Shown: piece by piece, positions 6,524 to 11,836 of the stretch | How positions within the stretch are numbered: the first letter of the stretch is position 1 | Layout: each line of letters starts with the position of its first letter | Assembly (NCBI GenBank): GCA_900754615.1 | Contig: CAAEDN010000012.1 | Span: forward strand, 1-11,836 | Direction of reading: 5' to 3' | Length of the DNA stretch: 11,836 nt | DNA from: an uncultured Holdemanella sp. | GTDB taxonomy: Bacteria > Bacillota_I > Bacilli_A > Erysipelotrichales > Erysipelotrichaceae | Notes under the pieces: model-generated | The model's input: the letters and a program-made list of their open reading frames with translations, nothing else | Told to the model about the DNA's origin: nothing | Databases searched by the model: none | Position numbers and translations under genes: made by a program

Positions 6524-7297
6524 TTATACATTCGTATAATTAAAACTATTTAAATCAACTGGCTTATCCTTGATATAATTCTTGATTTCTAAACCTTCAA
6601 TTTTTGCTGGACGAACGACAATTTCATTTTTAACTACATCTTCTTTAACCAGTTTCAATTGTTTCATCTGTGCAAATAAATTTTGTAAGATATCCATTTT
6701 TTTAGGAATTCCCTTATATACATATTCAATTGCGCCATCATTTAATGCCTGACTTCTAGAAATATACTTCTTACCATTTTTTTCTGCATTATATTGGATA
6801 TAGAACCAGAAGCGTAACATCTCTAAGTTCTCACCTTTTGTATTCTTTAAGAACACTTCTTTCCATGATGAATTTACCACTTCTTCTGTTTTTACAGTTG
6901 GCTTTTTTTCTTTTAATAATTTTTCACTTGGCTTATCAATGATACTTTTATTCATCAATTCTTCCATTTCTACATCTGTAAATTTAATGACATAAATTTT
7001 TCTTCCATTCATTTCACTATCACGGACCAAGCGAATACTTTTTAATTTACGAATCAACATATCCATAGAAGGTCTTTCTGTACTTTCATCCAACAAACGG
7101 AATACATACTGATTGGCTTGTGCACAAGTTAATTCATTTTCATAAACCCAGTCGTGCGTTTCTGCATATGGGTTTTTTACGGCCATAAATCTAGCGTAAC
7201 AAAATAATCTTAAGGAAAGGGCTGCTGCACCATTCTCATTACTATTTACGTTTTTAATAAAACGTTCTCTATTTTTCATCAACATTTCAGTATTCAT
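6524..7297 (-). CDS. Unrecognised protein with two similar halves
   Basis: I do not recognise this 257-residue protein. It has no signal peptide, no membrane helix and no visible enzyme motif. It appears internally duplicated: residues about 10-110 and about 145-233 follow the same pattern. RERFIKN...LRLFCYARFMAVKN matches WKEVFLKN...LRFWFYIQYNAEKN, and LIRKLKSIRLVRD...YVIKF matches LFAQMKQLKLVKED...IVVRP. Each half looks mainly helical and ends in a short strand-like hydrophobic segment. A charged Lys/Glu-rich linker (about 115-145) joins them. A helix followed by a short hairpin would suit a winged-helix DNA- or RNA-binding fold, but that is a guess. The start is well supported by AAGGAG six or so bases upstream and a good promoter. 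It stands alone, between the cyclase and pepF. Confidence 0.85.
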   Translation of the reverse strand: MNTEMLMKNRERFIKNVNSNENGAAALSLRLFCYARFMAVKNPYAETHDWVYENELTCAQANQYVFRLLDESTERPSMDMLIRKLKSIRLVRDSEMNGRKIYVIKFTDVEMEELMNKSIIDKPSEKLLKEKKPTVKTEEVVNSSWKEVFLKNTKGENLEMLRFWFYIQYNAEKNGKKYISRSQALNDGAIEYVYKGIPKKMDILQNLFAQMKQLKLVKEDVVKNEIVVRPAKIEGLEIKNYIKDKPVDLNSFNYTNV

Positions 7298-7333
7298 TTA
7301 AATCTCTCCTTGAAAAAAATCAGAACGTGATAA

Positions 7334-7363
7334 ATTATATCATTATTTATTACTATTTTTCAA
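7334..7363 (-). promoter_or_regulatory. Promoter of the duplicated unknown protein
   Basis: On the minus strand, TTGAAA (7363-7358) and TATAAT (7339-7334) are 18 nt apart, and a TG one base before the -10 makes it an extended -10 as well. The -35 overlaps the last base of the U-run of the pepF terminator. The start point would be near 7327, about 30 nt before the ATG. Confidence 0.7.
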
Positions 7364-7392
7364 AAAAAATTAGACTTCACAAATGTGAAGCC
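7362..7392 (-). terminator. Terminator of pepF
   Basis: On the minus strand GGCTTCAC (7392-7385), ATTT loop and GTGAAGTC (7380-7373) form an 8-bp stem with one G-U pair, then TAATTTTTTTT. It follows the pepF stop codon by about 10 nt. The G-U pair would be A-C on the other strand, which again supports minus-strand use. Confidence 0.8.
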
Positions 7393-7401
7393 TATATTTT
7401 C

Positions 7402-9171
7402 TTATTTTACTTCTTTTGATAGTTCAATGAATTCTTCAATTCTTGATTTTGCGGTTTCCAATGCTGAAATCCAGAAAGCTTCATCTGTCAAATCAATATC
7501 CAGTACTTTTGCGGTATCTTCAACAGTTGCTACAGTTGTTGTGCGTAACATTTCTTTATATTTAGGAACAAACTTTTCTTTACCCATTTCTTGATATTTC
7601 ACAACCAATCCACGTGCAAACAATCCACCAAAGGCATATGGCCAGTTATAGTAACTTAAATCCGAAGAATAATAATGTGATTTACAAACCCACATATATG
7701 GATGTAAACAATTTGGATCTAATCCATCACCATAAGCTTGTTTTTGCGCATTCACCATGATTTCATTCAATTGATCTGCAAATAAAAATTCATCACTTCT
7801 TCTGTCAAACACAGCTTTTTCAAACAAGTAACGAGAATAAATGTCACAAATAATTTGGCACAGATCTTGAAGCTGATTTTCAATCAAACCTAGCTTCACT
7901 TCTTTATCCTCTGTTTCATCAATTACGGCATTCATAATGATATTTTCATTAAATGTACTTGCGGTTTCTGCCACAGGCATAGAATATTCCCAGTTTAATG
8001 GTCGATGACTTTCAATATTTAATCCATGATATGCATGTCCTAGTTCATGAGCCAACGTAACTACGTCTCCGAGCCCTCCATCAAAGTTCGTTAGTACCCG
8101 TGATTGTTTCACGAATGGCATGTTGCAGCAGAAAGCTCCACCCACTTTTCCTTTGTGTGGATAAAAATCAATCCAACTATTATCAAATGCTTCTTCCATC
8201 ATATCCGCCAAATCATCAGAGAACGGTCTAAAGTGATCAACAAGATATGTTTTTGCGGTTTCTGGTGTAAAATTTGTCGTAGCCGATTTTCCAATTGGCG
8301 CAAACAATTCATACCAAGGAAGACCATTTTCATAGCCTAACATCTCAGATTTTCTTTTCAAATACTTGTGGAATACAGGTAAATATTTCTGCATAGCACT
8401 TAGCAAGGCATCCAATGTTTTCTGGGACACATGAGATTGATGTAGAGTCATGTCCATTGGACTTTCATAGCCACGCATTTTAGCTTCGGTGATCACTTGT
8501 AGCTTAATGTTGTTTAAAGAAAAACTTACCGCATCCGCAATCGGTGCATAGCTTTTAATTTCAGCTTCATAAGCCGATTTACGCACTTCTTTATCTGAAT
8601 CATAAGCCAAGTTACGAACAGAGGCCAACGGTAGTTTTTTACCATCATATTCCACTTCAAGTGAACTTGTTAATAAACTTTGTTGCTTCTCCCAAGCAGA
8701 ACCACCTGAAATATTCATTTTCGCAAGAGCTTCTTCTACATCTTCACTTAACAAATATTTTCCACTTTCGTGAATATCATTTAAAAAATATTCATATTCC
8801 CTTAATTCTGGACAATCTAGATAAGCATGTAAATCGTTAATATCGGCGATATAACGAGAAAAAATAGCCATAGCCTTACTTGCCGTACTCGCAATTGTGG
8901 CTACTTTATCAATGGCTGCTGCCGCTTTGGCATTTGCGGTATTTGTTGACTGGCTTAAAAATCCAAAGCAACTTAAACGCTTTTCTAACAGTTCAAATTC
9001 TTCTAATAGTTTAATAATTTGAACCAAATCTTCCTTTTCGTTTTCATGACTTAATGTCTTTGAAAGTTCATCCAATTCATTTGCCTTTTTTTCAAAAGAT
9101 ATTAAATCTTCACTAAATTTTGGATCATCAAATCCCTTGTACAATACGTCTAATGACCATTCTGAATTCAT
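7402..9171 (-). CDS. pepF: Oligoendopeptidase F (M3B zinc metallopeptidase)
   Basis: A cytoplasmic zinc endopeptidase that cleaves short imported peptides. The protein has the M3 zinc motif HELGH (His375, Glu376, His379 from the start used here) and the downstream ligand in ETASTFNE (Glu402). It carries the long helical N-terminal region of PepF (about residues 1-190) and the typical length of about 590 residues. I start it at the ATG at 9171 (MNSEWSLDVL), which lies 8 nt after GGAGG. The ATG at 9177 would have only a 2-nt spacer, and a TTG at 9186 overlaps the ribosome binding site itself. It is probably a single-gene unit: terminators lie on both sides. Its neighbour is an amino-acid importer, which fits peptide use. 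It could also carry another M3B name (PepB or PepPE-like), since these differ little. Confidence 0.95.
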   Translation of the reverse strand: MNSEWSLDVLYKGFDDPKFSEDLISFEKKANELDELSKTLSHENEKEDLVQIIKLLEEFELLEKRLSCFGFLSQSTNTANAKAAAAIDKVATIASTASKAMAIFSRYIADINDLHAYLDCPELREYEYFLNDIHESGKYLLSEDVEEALAKMNISGGSAWEKQQSLLTSSLEVEYDGKKLPLASVRNLAYDSDKEVRKSAYEAEIKSYAPIADAVSFSLNNIKLQVITEAKMRGYESPMDMTLHQSHVSQKTLDALLSAMQKYLPVFHKYLKRKSEMLGYENGLPWYELFAPIGKSATTNFTPETAKTYLVDHFRPFSDDLADMMEEAFDNSWIDFYPHKGKVGGAFCCNMPFVKQSRVLTNFDGGLGDVVTLAHELGHAYHGLNIESHRPLNWEYSMPVAETASTFNENIIMNAVIDETEDKEVKLGLIENQLQDLCQIICDIYSRYLFEKAVFDRRSDEFLFADQLNEIMVNAQKQAYGDGLDPNCLHPYMWVCKSHYYSSDLSYYNWPYAFGGLFARGLVVKYQEMGKEKFVPKYKEMLRTTTVATVEDTAKVLDIDLTDEAFWISALETAKSRIEEFIELSKEVK

Positions 9172-9194
9172 ATTCATATCCTCCAATTTATTAG

Positions 9195-9200
9195 ATTATA
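9195..9200 (-). promoter_or_regulatory. Possible -10 element of pepF
   Basis: TATAAT on the minus strand (9200-9195) sits just before the GGAGG of pepF, but no convincing -35 exists 16-18 nt upstream, where the transporter terminator lies. The leader would be very short. Read-through from the transporter operon is an alternative. Confidence 0.35.
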
Positions 9201-9206
9201 CTATAA

Positions 9207-9231
9207 GAAAAGCCTGAGCATTTGCTCAAGC
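9207..9231 (-). terminator. Terminator of the amino-acid transporter operon
   Basis: On the minus strand GCTTGAGC (9231-9224), AAAT loop and GCTCAGGC (9219-9212) form an 8-bp stem with one G-U pair, followed by TTTTCTT. It begins directly after the stop codon of the ATPase gene. Confidence 0.8.
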
Positions 9232-9972
9232 TTATAATACTTGTGATAAAAATTTAATTGTTCTTGGATTTTGTGGATGTTCGAAAATATCTTCAGGTGT
9301 ACCTTGTTCTTGAATAATACCTTCATCCATAAATAATACACGGTCACTTGTTTCACGGGCAAATCCCATTTCATGCGTAACAATAACGATTGTCATTCCT
9401 TGGTCTGCCAATTCCTTAATAACTTCAAGTACACCTTTTACCATTTCTGGGTCTAATGCACTCGTTGGTTCATCACAAAGAATAACATCTGGATGCATGG
9501 CCAATGCACGAACAATAGCTAAACGCTGCTTTTGTCCACCAGATAATTTTCTTGGATATTCATCCTTCTTATCTTCCAAGCCAACTTTTTTAAGCAATGC
9601 AATAGCCTCTTTTTCCGCTTGAGCCTTTGGTGTTTTTAGCTCTAGAATCGGTGTAATCGTAATGTTTTCTAAAACAGTCAAGTGTGGGAATACATTAAAG
9701 TGCTGGAAGATCATCCCAATCTTTTTACGGTGTGTATCAATATCTACATTTTCTGCCGCAATATCCACACCTTCAAAAATAATTTGTCCACTAGATGGTT
9801 TTTCTAATAAGTTTAAACAACGTAAGAAAGTCGATTTCCCCGAACCACTCGGTCCAATAATACTAACAACTTCTCCTTGGTGAATCGTTTGATTGATTCC
9901 TTTTAATACTTCTAGATTTCCAAAATTTTTATGTAAGTCTTTTACAACAATTAGTTCCTTAGTCACTGACAC
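9232..9972 (-). CDS. Polar amino-acid ABC transporter, ATP-binding subunit
   Basis: The ATPase that powers uptake through the fused permease encoded just upstream. It belongs to the GlnQ/ArtM/HisP group by its whole sequence. Motifs are Walker A GPSGSGKST (40-48), Q-loop Gln90, signature LSGGQ (143-147), Walker B VILCDE (163-168) and switch His200. Length of 246 residues is standard. The start is GTG at 9972: a stop codon lies directly before it in frame, and AAGGG is 7 nt upstream. The gene overlaps the end of the permease gene by 14 nt, which indicates translational coupling. It ends at the operon terminator. Substrate is not shown by the ATPase itself. Confidence 0.95.
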   Translation of the reverse strand: MSVTKELIVVKDLHKNFGNLEVLKGINQTIHQGEVVSIIGPSGSGKSTFLRCLNLLEKPSSGQIIFEGVDIAAENVDIDTHRKKIGMIFQHFNVFPHLTVLENITITPILELKTPKAQAEKEAIALLKKVGLEDKKDEYPRKLSGGQKQRLAIVRALAMHPDVILCDEPTSALDPEMVKGVLEVIKELADQGMTIVIVTHEMGFARETSDRVLFMDEGIIQEQGTPEDIFEHPQNPRTIKFLSQVL

Positions 9973-11488
9973 TCAACTTCCCTTCCATGTATTTAATCAA
10001 TTTAGATAATGAATATGTAACGATAAAGTAGATCAACCCAACAATTACTAATGGTTCAATGGATTTATAAGTAGCTGATTTGATTACACTATTCACGGTC
10101 ATTAATTCACCAATATAGAATGTACTTGCCAAAGATGTTTCCTTGATCATCATAACAAATTCGTTACCTAAAGCAGGCAAGATATTCTTGATTGCTTGAG
10201 GAATAATAATCTTAGTCATCATATTTACATTTGACATACCTAATGATTTAGCCGCTTCTCTTTGACCTTTATCCACAGATTGAATACCTGAACGGATAAT
10301 TTCTGCTACATATGCACTGGAGTTGATCACAAGAGCGATAATAACACTAACGATCATTGGCATATTTCCATTTGTCAAATAAGAGAAAATATTAATGAAT
10401 AACCATAATTGTAATAATAATGGTGTTCCACGAATCAATTCTACATACACACCTGCAATGGCTTGTACGATTTTATTTTTTGATAGTTTAATTAGGGCAA
10501 ATAATCCGCCAATAATTGTACCAAAAATAACAGTAATAGCTGCAAGTCCTAAAGTAACTCCCAAACCTTTTAATAATTGTGGCCAGCAATATTGAACAAT
10601 TTGAACACATGTTCCAAAGAATCCAGTTGCCGTTAAAGTGAATTGTTCATTACTTTGTTTCTTAGCTGTTTTATACCATTCTTCATATAATCCTTTTTTG
10701 TTGACTTCCTTTAAGATTTTATTGACTTCCTTCATCAAACGCTTTTCGCCTAAAGGAGCACCAACACGGTTACCTGCATAATCCTGATCAATATTGAATA
10801 ATTCATCTAATTTTGCAAGTTCCGAGTTCTTTTCAATATATTCATCAGCCGTACCTTCAGAACAGGCAACAGCTTGTACAGTACCATTTTTTAATAAGGC
10901 AACACCATCATCAATTGTTGAAATAGATTGTAGTTTTGCATCTGGAATCTGGTCTTCTGTATATTGTTGCTGGATCGAACCTTGTTGAGCCGCTACTTTT
11001 AAGCCTGTTAGATCCGTTAACTTTTTATACTTATCCGCATCTTTTTTTGCGATAATAACAGCCTGTCCACCTGTGTCTTCATTAATGTTATATCCAATAG
11101 ACATTTCCATCTGTTGAGCACGAGCTGGTGTATAAGCTAAACCAGTAATAGCCAAGTCAATTTCTTCAGTTTGAAGATTTGCCAGAACTGTATCAAAACT
11201 TGAAGCTTTAATAGTTAATTTAACACCCATCTTTTTCGCAATATATTTTGCCAATTCAATATCAGAACCTACATATTGTGCTTGTCCTGTTTTAGTTGAA
11301 TCAATAAATTCATTGGGCGGAAAGTCAGGAGATGTTCCTACAATTAATTCTCCTCTTTCTTGAATTTTGTCTAACAAATCTGTTGTTGCAGAAGTATCTG
11401 TTTCTTCTGCAAAAGCAGGCATAATATTCGACATCAACATCATAAAGCTTAATAAAAATGTCGAAATTAATTTAAATCCTTTTTTCAT
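9959..11488 (-). CDS. Fused amino-acid-binding protein and permease of a polar amino-acid ABC transporter
   Basis: One 509-residue polypeptide combines the external binding domain and the membrane channel, as in GlnP-type Gram-positive transporters. A signal sequence (about 1-27, ending IMPAFA before EE) is followed by a family-3 solute-binding domain (about 39-275, with DLAITGLAYTPARA at 111-124). The permease domain (about 305-500) has about five helices and the EAA loop (EAAKSLG from residue 411). I use the ATG at 11488. A longer frame back to 11575 would run through the T-box terminator and antiterminator and is not credible. The site AGGG lies about 10 nt upstream, with GGTGG closer. The T-box upstream suggests control by an uncharged tRNA, probably tRNA-Arg, so arginine or a similar basic amino acid is my preferred substrate. 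That is inference. Confidence 0.94.
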   Translation of the reverse strand: MKKGFKLISTFLLSFMMLMSNIMPAFAEETDTSATTDLLDKIQERGELIVGTSPDFPPNEFIDSTKTGQAQYVGSDIELAKYIAKKMGVKLTIKASSFDTVLANLQTEEIDLAITGLAYTPARAQQMEMSIGYNINEDTGGQAVIIAKKDADKYKKLTDLTGLKVAAQQGSIQQQYTEDQIPDAKLQSISTIDDGVALLKNGTVQAVACSEGTADEYIEKNSELAKLDELFNIDQDYAGNRVGAPLGEKRLMKEVNKILKEVNKKGLYEEWYKTAKKQSNEQFTLTATGFFGTCVQIVQYCWPQLLKGLGVTLGLAAITVIFGTIIGGLFALIKLSKNKIVQAIAGVYVELIRGTPLLLQLWLFINIFSYLTNGNMPMIVSVIIALVINSSAYVAEIIRSGIQSVDKGQREAAKSLGMSNVNMMTKIIIPQAIKNILPALGNEFVMMIKETSLASTFYIGELMTVNSVIKSATYKSIEPLVIVGLIYFIVTYSLSKLIKYMEGKLSVSD

Positions 11489-11509
11489 ATCCACCATTCC
11501 CTTTCTAAT

Positions 11510-11542
11510 AAAAAAAGCCGTCCTTGCATATACAAGGACGAC
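11510..11542 (-). terminator. T-box regulated terminator
   Basis: On the minus strand, GTCGTCCTTG (11542-11533), a 6-nt loop and CAAGGACGGC (11526-11517) form a 10-bp stem with one T-G (U-G) pair, followed by seven T. It overlaps the segment used by the alternative antiterminator of the T-box, the usual arrangement for tRNA-controlled termination. Confidence 0.93.
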
Positions 11543-11746
11543 TATAAAATCGCGGTACCACCTTATTTCCTGCACAAATGTACAAGCCCTTAACTCATAA
11601 CGGGAGTATCCGAAGCTTCCTCAATCTTCGAAAGCCTAGCTCTAAGACACGTTCACCCTGTGCTTGCTGTTCCATTTCCACCATCAGGAACTCACTATCA
11701 GCAGCATCCACGACTACTTCTTCTTTTCATTGCCTTTACAAAGGAT
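11510..11746 (-). promoter_or_regulatory. T-box leader (tRNA-sensing riboswitch), likely arginine
   Basis: The minus strand holds the T-box core AAGGTGGTACCGCG (11564-11551) followed by the terminator. Stem I is recognisable. Its base is GAAAAG (11728-11723) against CTTTC (11634-11630), and an AGTA motif (11718-11715) lies on the 5' side. An AG-bulge-like AGTGAG is followed by a helix GTTCC/GGAAC closing the distal GGTGGAAA loop (11691-11669). On the 3' side, GGTGAA is followed by CGT (11651-11649), which I take as the specifier codon for arginine. A stem III-like hairpin with CCC/GGG lies near 11604-11587. The tRNA-acceptor-binding bulge reads TGGT, which calls for a tRNA with A at the discriminator position. 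Uncharged tRNA would favour the antiterminator and switch the transporter on. The T-box is certain; the amino acid is less so. Confidence 0.95.
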
Positions 11747-11752
11747 GGCTTT

Positions 11753-11781
11753 ATTATAAACAAACATTTTTTTAAATGCAA
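11753..11781 (-). promoter_or_regulatory. Promoter of the T-box/transporter operon
   Basis: On the minus strand TTGCAT (11781-11776) and TATAAT (11758-11753) are exactly 17 nt apart, close to the sigma-A consensus. Transcription should start near 11746, directly ahead of T-box stem I. Confidence 0.8.
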
Positions 11782-11789
11782 CATAAAAT

Positions 11790-11835
11790 TTATGATTTTA
11801 TCAATACCCGAATTTCATCCACATTTAGTGAACAA
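11790..11835 (-). CDS. Possible C-terminal tail of a minus-strand gene, cut by the window edge
   Basis: One minus-strand frame is open from the edge to TAA at 11792-11790 and would end in CSLNVDEIRVLIKS. The composition looks protein-like, and its stop lies just upstream of the transporter promoter, as a preceding gene would. Fourteen codons are too few to prove coding, and the function is unknown. Confidence 0.25.
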   Translation of the reverse strand, partial: CSLNVDEIRVLIKS

Positions 11836-11836
11836 T

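Noticed and set aside
7374..7391. CTTCACAAATGTGAAG looks like a second Rex or CRP site
   Set aside because: The half-sites are in the inverted order relative to the Rex consensus, and the element is the stem of the pepF terminator with a long U-run behind it.
8104..8340. 78-codon plus-strand frame inside pepF
   Set aside because: It lies antisense to conserved pepF sequence just upstream of the zinc motif in coding order; it is a shadow with no ribosome binding site.
11489..11575. N-terminal extension of 29 residues on the binding-protein/permease
   Set aside because: It would be encoded by the T-box antiterminator and terminator and would place residues before a clean signal peptide.
11367..11775. 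Open plus-strand frames of 65-77 codons across the T-box and signal-peptide region
   Set aside because: They run antisense to the T-box, its promoter side and the binding-protein gene, lack good ribosome binding sites and do not resemble proteins.
1..11836. CRISPR arrays, tRNA or rRNA genes, insertion sequences, toxin-antitoxin or phage genes
   Set aside because: I looked for regular repeats, cloverleaf sequences, transposase motifs and small paired genes and saw none.

Overview
The window looks like part of a low-GC, anaerobic, fermentative Firmicute. The evidence is AT-rich DNA with strong AGGAG-type ribosome binding sites, short hairpin-plus-U-run terminators, a T-box leader, a complete [FeFe]-hydrogenase maturation set and a peptide/amino-acid uptake gene complement. 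A relative of the Erysipelotrichia is plausible, but that is a feel for the proteins and not a proof. Almost everything is on the minus strand; only one gene, a diguanylate cyclase, is on the plus strand.

Region 1 (about 1-5000, minus strand) is one compact operon. Reading in the direction of transcription it contains a TM1266-type small regulator, hydE, hydG, hydF and an M55 (DppA-like) D-aminopeptidase. Junctions are an 8-nt overlap, 14 nt, 2 nt and 1 nt. HydE, HydG and HydF together build the 2Fe subcluster of [FeFe]-hydrogenase; the hydrogenase itself is not in the window. Upstream there is an excellent Rex-type operator (4982-4999) lying on the likely promoter. It is followed by a leader of about 130 nt carrying an intrinsic terminator just before the first ribosome binding site, and possibly an 8-codon leader peptide. 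A hairpin terminator closes the operon, and the first codons of another gene run off the left edge.

Region 2 (5040-7365) holds a divergently transcribed, membrane-anchored Cache-GGDEF diguanylate cyclase. It converges on an unrecognised 257-residue protein made of two similar halves. The two genes share a hairpin terminator.

Region 3 (7360-11790, minus strand) concerns peptides and amino acids. It contains an oligoendopeptidase F with its own terminator and a two-gene polar amino-acid ABC transporter, in which the solute-binding protein and permease are fused and the ATPase is separate. The transporter is preceded by a well-formed promoter and a T-box riboswitch whose specifier codon I read as CGU (arginine). 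The last 46 bases may hold the tail of another minus-strand gene.

A reasonable joint reading, which is inference, is a peptide-fermenting anaerobe. It imports and degrades peptides and amino acids, and disposes of reductant as H2 under NADH/NAD+ control. The least explained items are the hyd leader with its terminator, the peptidase at the end of the hyd operon, and the duplicated unknown protein.
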